Assembly (NCBI RefSeq): GCF_000428105.1
Contig: NZ_ATZH01000024.1
Location: forward strand, 1-64,000
Origin: Bacteroides pyogenes DSM 20611 = JCM 6294
GTDB taxonomy: Bacteria; Bacteroidota; Bacteroidia; Bacteroidales; Bacteroidaceae
Direction: 5' to 3'
DNA length: 64,000 nt
Shown: one piece after another, positions 26,549 through 36,593 of the stretch
How the letters are laid out: each line of letters begins with the position of its first letter
Numbering within the stretch: the first letter of the stretch is position 1
The notes under the pieces: generated by a model
Database searches by the model: none
The model's input: only the letters and a program-made list of their open reading frames with translations
What the model was told of the DNA's origin: nothing
Translations under genes and position numbers: made by a program

Positions 26549-27547
26549 ATGGGCGAACATATATGTTTCAGAAGAAATGAGCGTTTGGCCACGATAAATC
26601 CTTATTGGAGAGGAAATCCCGTGGTACGCGGACGTTATTATAACCGGCAACACCGCTATCGTCCCGGCATGGGCAGTGTGTTGAAATGGCGTTTGTCTCC
26701 GAATCCGCAGCGAAAAGAGAAGAAGAACACCAAATGGAATCCGAAAGTCTGCTATCTTCATTCATTGGATTCCGCCACCGGAAATTGCCTGATATGGCTC
26801 GGACACAACTCTTTTTTCCTTCAATTGGCAGGAAAAAGAATCATGTTCGATCCTGTATTCGGGAATATTCCTTTTGTACGCAGAAGAAGCGAACTGCCCG
26901 CAAACCCCGATATTTTCACGGGAATCGATTATTTGCTGATAAGCCACGATCATTTCGATCATTTGGACAAACGAAGCGTTGCCCGCTTATCGGCAAACAA
27001 TCCGCAGATGAAACTGTTTTGCGGATTAGGCACCGGAGAACTCATAGAAAGTTGGTTTCCGCAGATGGAAACGATACAAGCATGCTGGTATCAGCAGTTG
27101 GAAGACGAGTCGTTGAAAATCACTTTTTTGCCCGCCCAGCATTGGAGCAAGCGTTCGATGCGCGACGGAGGGCAAAGACTTTGGGGAGCGTTTATGCTTC
27201 AGGGTGATGGAATTTCGATATATTATAGCGGCGATACGGGATATGCGGCTCATTTCAGTGAGGTTCCCGAGTTGTTCGGACCGCCGGATTATGCTTTGTT
27301 GGGAATAGGCGCGTATAAACCGCGCTGGTTCATGCAACCCAATCATATATCTCCCTACGAATCGCTCACAGCGGCGGAAGAGATGGACGCGGGACTGACG
27401 ATCCCCATGCATTACGGAACATTCGATTTGTCGGACGAGCCTCTGCACGATCCTCCGCAGGTTTTTGCCGCCGAAGCAAAAAAACGAAAAATACGGGTAG
27501 AGATTCCTTGCTTGGGTGAAGTCGTCAAACTGAATAAAAGGAGATAG
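26549..27547 (+). CDS. NAPE-PLD-like MBL-fold metallohydrolase
   Basis: 332 residues. The metal site HxHxDH is seen as His133, His135, Asp137 and His138, with later ligands in PAQHWS, YYSGDTG and PMHYGTF. The N-terminal about 70 residues are basic and lack a signal peptide. The arrangement matches the N-acyl-phosphatidylethanolamine phospholipase D / RomA branch, which acts on phospholipids or unknown phosphodiesters. Substrate not known. It is followed by a strong terminator at 27621. Confidence 0.85.
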   Translation: MGEHICFRRNERLATINPYWRGNPVVRGRYYNRQHRYRPGMGSVLKWRLSPNPQRKEKKNTKWNPKVCYLHSLDSATGNCLIWLGHNSFFLQLAGKRIMFDPVFGNIPFVRRRSELPANPDIFTGIDYLLISHDHFDHLDKRSVARLSANNPQMKLFCGLGTGELIESWFPQMETIQACWYQQLEDESLKITFLPAQHWSKRSMRDGGQRLWGAFMLQGDGISIYYSGDTGYAAHFSEVPELFGPPDYALLGIGAYKPRWFMQPNHISPYESLTAAEEMDAGLTIPMHYGTFDLSDEPLHDPPQVFAAEAKKRKIRVEIPCLGEVVKLNKRR

Positions 27548-27620
27548 ACCGATTCAAGAAACTCGGCTTGCAGACAGTTCTCACGGATGAGAAAATGATA
27601 AACCATAACCGAAAGAAATA

Positions 27621-27670
27621 AAAAAGGGCCGTATCACACTCTGTTCGGAGTAAAGATACGGCTCTTTTTA
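27621..27670. terminator. Bidirectional terminator
   Basis: AAAAAGGGCCGTATC pairs with GATACGGCTCTTTTT, loop about 19 nt. It serves the MBL gene (+) and the S9 peptidase (-). Confidence 0.85.
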
Positions 27671-27723
27671 CTGTTCGTGAAGGCGCAAACTGCGTTCCCT
27701 TTCAAACATTCATGAAGAGCGTT

Positions 27724-29820
27724 TTATTTTTTCAGCCATTTGTCGAGCCATTCGAAGAAAGTCCGTTGCCAGAGGATGCCATTCTGCGGTTTCAACACCC
27801 AGTGGTTTTCGTCGGGATATATCAGCAATTCCGCCGGAACTCCACGCATGATGGCCGCATCGAAAGCCGCCATCGCCTGATTGGCAAGGATACGGTAGTC
27901 TTTCTCGCCATGGATGCAAAGAATCGGAGTGTCCCAACGGTCGACAAAGCGATGAGGTGAGTTGGCAAACGTGCGTTGCGCCACCGGATTCTGCTTTTCC
28001 CAGTACGCGCCACCCATGTCCCAGTTGGCAAACCATTTCTCTTCTGTCTCCAGATACTGCATTTCCATGTTGAAGATACCGTCGTGCGCAATGAATGCCT
28101 TGAAACGCTTGTCGTGATGTCCCGCCAGCCAGTAGACGGAGAAGCCGCCGAAGCTGGCGCCCACGCACCCCAGACGGTCTTTGTCCACATACGGTTCTTT
28201 CGCCATCTCGTCGATTGCAGTGAAATAATCTTTCATGCACTGGCCGCCGTAATCGCCGCTGATCTGTTCGTTCCATTCTCTGCCGAATCCCGGCAAGCCC
28301 CGGCGGTTGGGGGCGACAATGATATAATCGTTGGCTGCCATGATCTGGAAGTTCCAACGATACGACCAAAACTGGCTTACGGGGCTTTGCGGTCCTCCTT
28401 CGCAGAACAAAACCGCAGGATATTTCTTGTTCGGATCGAATTTCGGAGGATAAATCACCCAAGTCAGCATCTGTTTGCCGTCAGTCGTCTTCATCCATCG
28501 CGGTTCTACCTTACCTGTCTCCAGTTGGTCATAAATAGCTTTGTTTTCTTGCGTGAGTTGGGTAGTCGATCCGTCCGGCTCTATCGTATAAATTTCGTCC
28601 GCCATACTCATCGAATGTCTTTTGGCGATAAGTTTGTCGCCGCACAAAGCCACTCCTTCATAGTCGTACATACCGGAAGTGATGGATTTCACCGAATCGT
28701 TTGTCAGGTCGATCGCGCGGATATGCGTTTCGCCGTGCCATACGCCCGTGAAGTATATCGTTTTCGCGTCGGAGCTCCACACAAACGCATCTACGTTCGA
28801 CTCGAAAGCTTGGCTCGCAAAACGCTTTTCTCCGGTCGCCAGGTCCATGATAAAGAGACGGTTCAAATCGGCCTCGTACCCGTCGCGCTCCATACTCTGC
28901 CATGCGATGTATTTCCCGTCGGGAGAATAAGAAGGATTCGTATCGTATCCCTTGTTCTCTTCGGTAATGTTCCGGGTCTGTTTCGTCTTCAAGTCGTAAA
29001 TGTAAATATCGGAATTGGTAGACACGGCATATTCCAGTCCGGTCTTTTTACGGCAGGTGTAAGCCACCTCGTCCGAAGAAGGGTTCCAAGCCAGTTGTTC
29101 GACACCTCCCCACGGGCGCATCGGACTTTCGTACGGTTCGCCTTCGAGAATATCGACTACATTTGAGATTTTATCGCCATCGAAATCGGCGACAAAAGGA
29201 TGCGGAGCGCCCGTTACCCATTCGTCCCAATGCTTATACATCAGATCGGTGACGATGATGCCCGTAGACTTCGGCAAGTCGGGATATTTATCGGCTGTGG
29301 TCTGCTTCGTTTTCACCTGTGAGACAAACAGCAACTTTCTTCCGTCGGGAGAGAATTTGAAACCCTCGATATCTTTGTCGTAATCGGTTAGTTGCCTGCG
29401 TCCCGTTCCGTCGGGATTCATTTCATAAAGCTGGCTGCTTCCGCTATCGTTGCTCAGGAAAGCGAGCTTGCTTCCCCCTTTGATCCAGGCCACTTCGTTC
29501 TCTTGATAAACGGTGCGCGTGATTTGCCGGTTATCCGTTCCATCGGCATTCATCACGAATATTTCGCGGTTACTTTTGTTCTCGGCGACACTGTAATAGG
29601 CCACCGTATACGCTACTTTCTTCCCGTCGGGCGATACCGCCAATCCACCGATCCGTCCCATAGCCCAAAGAGCTTCGGGAGTCATGCGCCTGCCTTCGAT
29701 CTTGATATCCGATTTTTCGATAAGCACCTGACCTTCTTCTGTTTTGCCCGCGTCTTTTGTTCCGCCGCAGGCAGCCAATAACATTGCTGCCGACATCATA
29801 AATAAATTTGCTTGTCTCAT
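27724..29820 (-). CDS. S9-family (acylaminoacyl/dipeptidyl) peptidase, lipoprotein
   Basis: 698 residues from ATG 29820, chosen because it gives a lipoprotein signal (LLAAC, Cys18). The frame stays open upstream to 30165 through the repeat cluster, but that part does not look like protein. Residues about 50-420 form a WD40-like beta-propeller (GLAVSPDGKKVAYTV, EGFKFSPDGRKLLFV). The C-terminal alpha/beta-hydrolase has Ser556 (GASFGG), Asp641 (GEKDYR) and His673 (DENHW). It likely trims peptides outside the cytoplasm, held by its lipid anchor. Confidence 0.92.
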   Translation of the reverse strand: MRQANLFMMSAAMLLAACGGTKDAGKTEEGQVLIEKSDIKIEGRRMTPEALWAMGRIGGLAVSPDGKKVAYTVAYYSVAENKSNREIFVMNADGTDNRQITRTVYQENEVAWIKGGSKLAFLSNDSGSSQLYEMNPDGTGRRQLTDYDKDIEGFKFSPDGRKLLFVSQVKTKQTTADKYPDLPKSTGIIVTDLMYKHWDEWVTGAPHPFVADFDGDKISNVVDILEGEPYESPMRPWGGVEQLAWNPSSDEVAYTCRKKTGLEYAVSTNSDIYIYDLKTKQTRNITEENKGYDTNPSYSPDGKYIAWQSMERDGYEADLNRLFIMDLATGEKRFASQAFESNVDAFVWSSDAKTIYFTGVWHGETHIRAIDLTNDSVKSITSGMYDYEGVALCGDKLIAKRHSMSMADEIYTIEPDGSTTQLTQENKAIYDQLETGKVEPRWMKTTDGKQMLTWVIYPPKFDPNKKYPAVLFCEGGPQSPVSQFWSYRWNFQIMAANDYIIVAPNRRGLPGFGREWNEQISGDYGGQCMKDYFTAIDEMAKEPYVDKDRLGCVGASFGGFSVYWLAGHHDKRFKAFIAHDGIFNMEMQYLETEEKWFANWDMGGAYWEKQNPVAQRTFANSPHRFVDRWDTPILCIHGEKDYRILANQAMAAFDAAIMRGVPAELLIYPDENHWVLKPQNGILWQRTFFEWLDKWLKK

Positions 29821-30353
29821 ATCATTTATTAAAATGTTTATTTGCTTGCGAAGATAATGAAAAAAGAACAAAAAGCAATCATCGGGCACAACAGTCGGGG
29901 GAGATAATAAGGAACGGTTGCTGAGCGGGAGCATTTTCATGCGGATACAGCGCGGAGGTGTTGAAGAAAACGCCGTATCCGTCGCAGTTTCTGCACGGTA
30001 TATACGACGTATTATCCGCGTTTTAAAGCCACCCGCAAGAAGTCGTGAAAAAAGCCCGCCGCCTTTAAAAAAAACACGGCGGGCTTTGAAAAAAAGGCGG
30101 CGGGCTTTGTAATCAAACACGGCGGGCTTTTTTTCAGAGGCCGCCCGTGTTTTTTCAGATGCCAAAGCTTTTCCGAAAACCGCCAGCTTCGCTTGAGAAA
30201 CATATCTCGCCGATTGATTATAAAATACCTGAAACGCTGTGGCAAGAATCTGCCGTATGCAAAAATAAACGGAAAAGAATCTATGGCAGTTCGTTCATTT
30301 TTCGTATTTTTGCATCCTGTTTTGAAATGGAAAAACTTAAATAAAAAAATATA
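29821..30353. other. Intergenic region with GC-rich repeat cluster and proS promoter
   Basis: 533 bp without a gene. It holds the S9 peptidase promoter (minus-strand TATCTTCG preceded by TTG about 19 nt upstream), the repeat cluster at 30051-30150, and a -7 box TATTTTTG (30305-30312) for proS. A minus-strand TATTTTTG at about 30260 could transcribe leftward through the repeats. Confidence 0.6.
30051..30150. repeat. Clustered CGGCGGGCTTT repeats
   Basis: Three direct copies of CGGCGGGCTTT at 30077-30087, 30098-30108 and 30120-30130 (spacing 21 and 22 bp). One inverted copy, AAAGCCCGCCG, lies at 30051-30061, and a degenerate inverted partner GCCGCCCGTGTT at about 30140-30151. Inverted and direct copies can pair to form strong alternative hairpins flanked by A or T runs. 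Confidence 0.85.
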
Positions 30354-31847
30354 ATGGCAAAAGAACTGAAAGATCTGACCAAACGTAGCGAGAATTATTC
30401 GCAATGGTACAACGATTTGGTAGTAAAAGCAGACTTGGCAGAGCAATCTGCCGTGCGCGGCTGTATGGTGATTAAGCCTTACGGATACGCAATCTGGGAA
30501 AAGATGCAACGACAACTGGACGACATGTTTAAAGAAACAGGGCATGTGAACGCTTATTTCCCCTTGTTGATTCCCAAATCTTTTTTAAGCCGTGAAGCGG
30601 AACATGTAGAGGGCTTCGCAAAAGAGTGTGCGGTGGTGACACACCATCGCCTGAAAAGTTCGCCCGACGGCAAAGGCGTCGTGGTAGACCCGGAAGCTAA
30701 GCTCGAAGAAGAGCTGATTATCCGCCCTACATCCGAAACCATCATCTGGAACACGTATAAAAACTGGATCAATTCATACCGCGATCTTCCCATCCTGTGC
30801 AACCAATGGGCCAACGTGATGCGTTGGGAGATGCGCACCCGACTGTTTCTGCGCACTGCGGAATTTTTATGGCAAGAGGGACACACCGCCCATGCTACCC
30901 GTGAAGAAGCGGAAGAAGAGGCAAAGAAGATGCTGCATGTGTACGGTGAATTTGCCGAAAAATACATGGCTGTGCCGGTTGTAAAGGGAGTAAAATCGGC
31001 CAATGAACGTTTTGCCGGAGCATTGGACACGTACACCATCGAAGCGATGATGCAGGACGGAAAGGCTTTACAGAGCGGAACTTCCCATTTCCTTGGACAA
31101 AATTTCGCCAAAGCGTTTGATGTGCAGTTTGTCAACAAAGAGAATAAACTGGAATACGTATGGGCTACTTCATGGGGCGTATCGACCCGCCTGATGGGTG
31201 CCCTGATCATGACACACTCCGACGACAACGGTTTGGTATTGCCTCCGCATCTGGCGCCGATTCAGGTAGTGATTGTTCCTATCTACAAAAACGACGAACA
31301 GTTGAAGCAGATCGACGCAAAAGTTGAAGGAATCGTGGCGCGCCTGAAAGCGTTGGGCATATCCGTGAAGTACGACAATGCCGACAACAAACGTCCGGGC
31401 TTTAAATTTGCCGACTATGAGCTGAAAGGTGTTCCCGTGCGGCTTGTCATGGGAGGACGCGACTTGGAAAACAACACGATGGAGGTAATGCGCCGCGACA
31501 CTTTGGAGAAGGAAACGGTGACTTGCGATGGAATAGAGGCTTATGTAAAAGACCTGCTTGAAGAAATTCAGGCGAATATCTATAAAAAGGCGCTCGACTA
31601 TCGCAATTCGCGCATCATCAGCGTAGATACTTACGAAGAGTTTAAAGAAAAAATCGAAGAAGGAGGATTTATTCTGGCGCACTGGGACGGAACTTCCGAA
31701 ACGGAAGAAAAAATAAAAGAAGAAACCAAGGCGACCATTCGCTGCATACCGTTCGATTCGTTTATTCCGGGCGACAAAGAACCGGGTAAATGTATGGTGA
31801 CAGGCAAACCTTCGCCCTGCCGCGTAATCTTCGCCCGCTCTTATTAG
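30354..31847 (+). CDS. proS: Prolyl-tRNA synthetase (short, archaeal/eukaryal type)
   Basis: 497 residues, so it lacks the inserted editing domain of the long bacterial form. Class II motifs are visible: [12 protein letters not shown], then [20 protein letters not shown] (motif 2) and [10 protein letters not shown]. The anticodon-binding domain (about 290-390, IQVVIVPIY) is followed by a C-terminal zinc-binding-like extension. It charges tRNA(Pro). The ybaK product in this window could supply the missing Cys-tRNA(Pro) editing. A terminator follows at 31870. Confidence 0.97.
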   Translation: MAKELKDLTKRSENYSQWYNDLVVKADLAEQSAVRGCMVIKPYGYAIWEKMQRQLDDMFKETGHVNAYFPLLIPKSFLSREAEHVEGFAKECAVVTHHRLKSSPDGKGVVVDPEAKLEEELIIRPTSETIIWNTYKNWINSYRDLPILCNQWANVMRWEMRTRLFLRTAEFLWQEGHTAHATREEAEEEAKKMLHVYGEFAEKYMAVPVVKGVKSANERFAGALDTYTIEAMMQDGKALQSGTSHFLGQNFAKAFDVQFVNKENKLEYVWATSWGVSTRLMGALIMTHSDDNGLVLPPHLAPIQVVIVPIYKNDEQLKQIDAKVEGIVARLKALGISVKYDNADNKRPGFKFADYELKGVPVRLVMGGRDLENNTMEVMRRDTLEKETVTCDGIEAYVKDLLEEIQANIYKKALDYRNSRIISVDTYEEFKEKIEEGGFILAHWDGTSETEEKIKEETKATIRCIPFDSFIPGDKEPGKCMVTGKPSPCRVIFARSY

Positions 31848-31869
31848 GAGAGCATCGATGTAAAAAAAC

Positions 31870-31904
31870 GACCGCACGGACTGAAAACCTGCGGTCTTTT
31901 TTTT
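31870..31904 (+). terminator. proS terminator
   Basis: GACCGCA pairs with TGCGGTC (31870-31876 and 31890-31896), followed by eight T. Confidence 0.88.
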
Positions 31905-31954
31905 GTTTTTATCTGCACAACGAAGGTTGCGGATGTCCCGGACTCTTACGGAGA

Positions 31955-34900
31955 CTATCGCTCTCTTTTCTTTTTCGTTTTTGCTTCTTCGGAGGCAACG
32001 CTATCTGTTTTCATTTCCTGCTGAAGGTCTTCCTGCCGTTTCCGCTTGTTCCGGAGTTTCCATTTGTTCCAGAAAAAAAGGTCGCTCCATTTATTGAAAT
32101 CTTTCTTATACATAATTCCCACACCTTGCGTGGTGAGGTTCGTTTTCGTATAGTAGCGGTCGTTCGTTTCATTATAGGCTTTCAACCGGATATCACCGGA
32201 ACGTGTTATCAGCCATTCCGCCTCAAAATCACCCACGAAGTTGGTATTTGCCAGCGGATTGTCTCGGTAACCGAAATTACCGTTAATCAGCAGCCGGTTG
32301 TTTAATAACTGCCCCGACAAGATGCCTTCGAATTCCACATCCGTCCAACCTTTGTCGCCGGTACTCAAGTTGGTTCCTATATTCCAGTTGTTGGTTTCGA
32401 AAATTCGCGAAAGAGCATTGTTCAGTTGCCCGGAGAGAGTAGAGGAAAGAACGGAAGTCATCACGTAAGCGTTTTGATTTTCCCGCCGGACGTCTTCCGT
32501 ATAGAATTTGCCCACACCCAGCAAATACAGGATTTGCATATTCATTTGTTCCTCCGTGCTGATGTAATTCCGCACCAACGACTGAATCTCGTCCCTCTCG
32601 TTCGGGAGTTCGATACCCAGCTTTATCGTGGGTTGAAGCAAGACGCCGCTCAAATTCATTATGCAATTCACCCGTACATTGGGTTGTTGAATAACGGTGG
32701 ATGCATCGGGTATCAAGTCATTCAAAGACGCCGAGTTCACCGTGTAAGAAGCCTGAATATCCATGTTCGCGTCAAGAAGGGCTCCGTTGAAATTTATCGT
32801 ACTGCCGTCTTTAATCACGAAGTCCTTGCGTATCACCTCTTGAAGGCTGAATTTATAAACTCCCTGGCTGATCCGGTAGTTGCCGAACATTCTCACGTCC
32901 CCCTTATTATAAAATTCCGTGCGGATGTTTCCCGTTCCTTTTCCGGTAATATAGTCGCCGGCTATCGGATCCATGACGATCCGCACAGTGGCGTCGGGGG
33001 TTACATCGGCCAGAATATTCAGCCGGATATCGGTATCTTGTTCCTTCTCAGACAGTTGTCGCTTCAATAATAAATCATCATAATCGTCTATCTGAACAGA
33101 GTCGCGGACAACACGGCGAGGTGTTTTATCTACAAACTTGATGAACTGACTGTTGGCAGCCAACGCTACATTTCCGTTAATATAGGTGAAGGAAGTATTC
33201 CGGTCTGTAGTCATCGCCACATTAACGTCGAGCCCTTGCGCCGCATTCCCCGTCAGCATGGCGTTTCCCGTGCCGTATATTGTGCCGTAGAAAGGCATGT
33301 CGGGAGATTCTTTCGTATTCATCACCAACATATTGTTGGTCTGTATTTCAAAACGATAGCTCAAGTCTTTGAAATGCTGAAAGCGCAAATAGCCGTTCAT
33401 TGTTCCCTGATGACCTTCCACATCGGCAATCCGCATGTTTTTAAACGTCAATCCGGTAGGGGCGAGATGAATCGTGTCATTGATGGCGAACCGTGTGTTC
33501 AGTATATCAAACTTCATAGAAGCATTCGTCATGACAGCTCCATCGAGATTCAAGCCTTTGAATTTTCCATAAAAGTGTACTTTGCCGGTTCCTCTTCCTT
33601 TGATATCGTTTGCGATAGAACTCATATAATATTCGAGAAACTTCAGGTTCAGCTCACGGGCGTCAATATTCAAATCCAGTCCGCTTTCCGGTTTCAACGG
33701 ATAAATGATGCCGCTGACACGGGATGGAGAATCGGCCATATCGCGAATGGAAGCATCCAGCAGGATTCCTCTTTTTTCATTATCCCATCCTCCGTTAATA
33801 TCGGCATCTCCCAACCGCCCCTGATTAAGTGAGAAGTTTTTTACAAACAAACGCGCGTTTATCACCGGCTTCTTGAAAACCCCTGTCGCATAAGCGGTTC
33901 CGGTAGCGTCACCTCCAAAAGCAACATCGTCGGAGATGCCCACTATATCGAAAACGTACCCCAGATTGATTTCTTTTAAACTGATTTTCACCGTATCTGC
34001 AGGGAGTTCCGAAAGACGGCCGTTGACACGTATATGCCGGTCGGCATGACTGAAATAGAAGTTGTTTACGTCTATTCTTCCGGAGTCGGCCACAATCTGT
34101 GAAGGATGAACCTGCCAAAGCGTATCGTTCAGAATAATATCGGTAGGGCTTACATCGACCACCGCTTTCAACAAAGGCTTTTCTCCTTCCGTGCGCAAAA
34201 ACTTGGCGACAGCGGCAAGTTGTCCGCTATAAGTGGCTGTCGCATTATTTCCCCAATTGAAAGTTGCGCTTACGACGTCTTCTTTGGCTTGCGCGTTCAA
34301 CGCAATGTTGACGGCATCCGCCTCTTTCTGATTCGTCAGCCGTAGTTTGATCTGAATATTGTCGGACGGATTGTCACAGAGAATCATCCCCGATTCAATC
34401 AGGTCGTTCTTATATTGCAGGCGGGGGAAATATCCTTCTACACGCAAACGCTGACCCGCATCGTTAAAATACCCTTTCACTGTGGAGTGAGTATGAATAC
34501 GTAAGGGTATATTAAATATTGCAGATAAGATATCCGTATTATATATATGTATATCGAACCGGAAGTTGTTATGCAATTTTTCCTGATGCTTGAAAGAGGG
34601 CAGCAGAGAAGGAACATATCTGCCGACAATATCGAGCATACTGGCAGACAAGGTCTGATATTGAAAGCTTCCTTCGATATTTGCTGTAAGGAACTCTGAG
34701 GTCAGCTTGAATTGGTTCTCATTATTTTGCCGGATAGCCTGAATATTCATGTTTCTCATGAAATATTCTTTCCCGGGAGCACTGAATTCCAGACTGTCGA
34801 TATTGATTTCTCCGTTCATTTCGTCGACCGAACCTCCGGTGAAGTTTGCTCTGAGTTTTACGGAGAATTCCGCATCTGCGTAATTGGATGTAATATTCAA

Positions 34901-36463
34901 CTCATGGGGGCGAATTTTGTCAATAACGGCAGAGAAATTGAAAGTAGGGACTTTGGATGCCAAATTGAAATCACCGTTTAAGTATACGGATCCGTTCGGA
35001 TCGTTCATTGTTGCCTTCCCAGTAAAACCTCCTTTTTGATATTCGCCGTCCAGAGCGATGTTTTCGTACCTATAATCGCTGTATTCTACAGAAGTCACCA
35101 GACCTTTCATCCCAATGGAAGGATATTGCTTTTCCACATGCCGCCCGTGCACATCCAGGTTCAGTGTCACTTTCCCAAACAACTCATTTCCCAGCAGTTT
35201 CCCCAATTCAAAATCTTCAGTCTTCACAGCGCCCGAATAAGAAAAAGCCTTTTTCTCTTTGTCCGAACTCAGTTTCAAGTCTGTTTTTACGGCTCCAAGA
35301 CTGGTTTGAAGCAGTCCGTAAGTTACCAAATCGGTAAAGTATCCCGATATTTCTCCGCGGAAAGCGATATTTCCCAAATGCTCCAGAAGGGGAGGAACCC
35401 CATTGTAATTATCGCTCAGGTTGCGTACCAAAAAACCTACTCCCCGGGAACTGGCACTCAATTCCGAAAGCTTGCCGAATATGTAAGCGTCTTTGGGATG
35501 GGAGAGATCTTGAACAGATACTTCTCCCAAGAGTCTGAATTGCCGGCCTTCGGCCGTAATCTCCAAATGAGGGCAGGAAAATTGGTCGACTGTACCGTTC
35601 ACTTCCATGTTCAGCGTCACCGGCTCTTTGAAGTGCGATAATGCGGGGATAAAAGGAGAAATGTCTTTCGGCGTAATTTGGGAAGGTAAAATACGAAAAG
35701 AACAATGAGCCTGCTTAACAAACTGTTCGGCAGTCTTCACCCCGGCGTACATCAAGTGGATGGTATCCATTCGTAAAGAGCTTTCGGGCAATTCGATGGC
35801 AAAATTATCGATACTCATGCGCTTTTTGTTAGCCACCAGCTTCAGGCTCATCTTCTTCAACGAGAATCCCGAAGCCGCTTCATCCACACTCAAACGCTTT
35901 ATCCCTACGTTGAGTGAGTCTTTGGTCAAAGCTTTCAATGAAAGGTTACCTATGATATTCTGAAATTGAAGATGCCGCGAATTGAATTTTCCGGGTGTTT
36001 CGGGCTCCGATAATAAATGATAGGTGACCTTCCCGCGACGGATTAAGACGGAATTGATACGAATATCCAGCGAGCTTTCGCGCTTTACGGTATCTTTAGA
36101 AGTAAATGCGTCCAGCACGAATTGGAAATTCGGCGGAGAATCGGGCGTTTCTTGCCTGAGATTCATGTTAAGACCGAACAGTTGTACATTGCTTATCGAA
36201 ATTTTTCCTTTGAAAAAGGGAATAAAATCAAATTTGGCCGATAAACGGGGAATCTTCAGCAGTTCGTTCCCTTTCTGATCGTTCAGTAATACATCGTCAA
36301 TAATGATCCGGTTCAATAATCCGATATCGATTTTGCCGATGGCAACCTCCGTGTTGAGAACCTTCGATAGCTCTTTCGATGCAAGCACACTCATGAAACG
36401 TTGAATACCCGGTATATTCAACAAAACAATAGTTCCGATATATACTCCCAGTACAATACCCAC
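31955..36463 (-). CDS. TamB-like translocation/assembly module protein (DUF490)
   Basis: 1502 residues with one N-terminal membrane helix and a very long beta-rich region. The C-terminal DUF490/TamB domain includes DATVRIVMDPIAGDYITGKGTGNI and the final barrel-like segments. Such proteins span the periplasm and help move phospholipids or outer-membrane proteins. The start is unclear: 36463 is a GTG that leaves no positive residues before the helix. The frame is open to 36512 and reads KKRELIRALKRTVRW just upstream, typical of a TamB N-terminus, but no ATG exists there. A -7 box (TATTTTTG, plus-strand 36521-36528) lies just beyond. Confidence 0.9.
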   Translation of the reverse strand: MGIVLGVYIGTIVLLNIPGIQRFMSVLASKELSKVLNTEVAIGKIDIGLLNRIIIDDVLLNDQKGNELLKIPRLSAKFDFIPFFKGKISISNVQLFGLNMNLRQETPDSPPNFQFVLDAFTSKDTVKRESSLDIRINSVLIRRGKVTYHLLSEPETPGKFNSRHLQFQNIIGNLSLKALTKDSLNVGIKRLSVDEAASGFSLKKMSLKLVANKKRMSIDNFAIELPESSLRMDTIHLMYAGVKTAEQFVKQAHCSFRILPSQITPKDISPFIPALSHFKEPVTLNMEVNGTVDQFSCPHLEITAEGRQFRLLGEVSVQDLSHPKDAYIFGKLSELSASSRGVGFLVRNLSDNYNGVPPLLEHLGNIAFRGEISGYFTDLVTYGLLQTSLGAVKTDLKLSSDKEKKAFSYSGAVKTEDFELGKLLGNELFGKVTLNLDVHGRHVEKQYPSIGMKGLVTSVEYSDYRYENIALDGEYQKGGFTGKATMNDPNGSVYLNGDFNLASKVPTFNFSAVIDKIRPHELNITSNYADAEFSVKLRANFTGGSVDEMNGEINIDSLEFSAPGKEYFMRNMNIQAIRQNNENQFKLTSEFLTANIEGSFQYQTLSASMLDIVGRYVPSLLPSFKHQEKLHNNFRFDIHIYNTDILSAIFNIPLRIHTHSTVKGYFNDAGQRLRVEGYFPRLQYKNDLIESGMILCDNPSDNIQIKLRLTNQKEADAVNIALNAQAKEDVVSATFNWGNNATATYSGQLAAVAKFLRTEGEKPLLKAVVDVSPTDIILNDTLWQVHPSQIVADSGRIDVNNFYFSHADRHIRVNGRLSELPADTVKISLKEINLGYVFDIVGISDDVAFGGDATGTAYATGVFKKPVINARLFVKNFSLNQGRLGDADINGGWDNEKRGILLDASIRDMADSPSRVSGIIYPLKPESGLDLNIDARELNLKFLEYYMSSIANDIKGRGTGKVHFYGKFKGLNLDGAVMTNASMKFDILNTRFAINDTIHLAPTGLTFKNMRIADVEGHQGTMNGYLRFQHFKDLSYRFEIQTNNMLVMNTKESPDMPFYGTIYGTGNAMLTGNAAQGLDVNVAMTTDRNTSFTYINGNVALAANSQFIKFVDKTPRRVVRDSVQIDDYDDLLLKRQLSEKEQDTDIRLNILADVTPDATVRIVMDPIAGDYITGKGTGNIRTEFYNKGDVRMFGNYRISQGVYKFSLQEVIRKDFVIKDGSTINFNGALLDANMDIQASYTVNSASLNDLIPDASTVIQQPNVRVNCIMNLSGVLLQPTIKLGIELPNERDEIQSLVRNYISTEEQMNMQILYLLGVGKFYTEDVRRENQNAYVMTSVLSSTLSGQLNNALSRIFETNNWNIGTNLSTGDKGWTDVEFEGILSGQLLNNRLLINGNFGYRDNPLANTNFVGDFEAEWLITRSGDIRLKAYNETNDRYYTKTNLTTQGVGIMYKKDFNKWSDLFFWNKWKLRNKRKRQEDLQQEMKTDSVASEEAKTKKKRER

Positions 36464-36562
36464 TATCCATCGTACAGTTCTTTTCAGTGCTCTTATAAGT
36501 TCTCTTTTTTTATTTTACGACAAAAATATAAAATAGTTCGTTATGAATCGTAGTTTTATCAT

Positions 36563-36570
36563 TACTTTTG
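36563..36570 (+). promoter_or_regulatory. -7 box of tsaD
   Basis: TACTTTTG, 24 bp before the tsaD start; the -33 element is weak (TTCG at 36537-36540). Confidence 0.45.
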
Positions 36571-36593
36571 TGCCGTTTAATAGTTTATGACAT

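Noticed and set aside
27976..29166. 396-residue plus-strand frame antisense to the S9 peptidase
   Set aside because: Long antisense frame caused by the codon bias of the real gene; no domain seen.
29821..30165. N-terminal extension of the S9 peptidase through the repeat cluster
   Set aside because: It would place low-complexity KARR/FFK sequence before a perfect lipoprotein signal; the ATG at 29820 explains the gene better.
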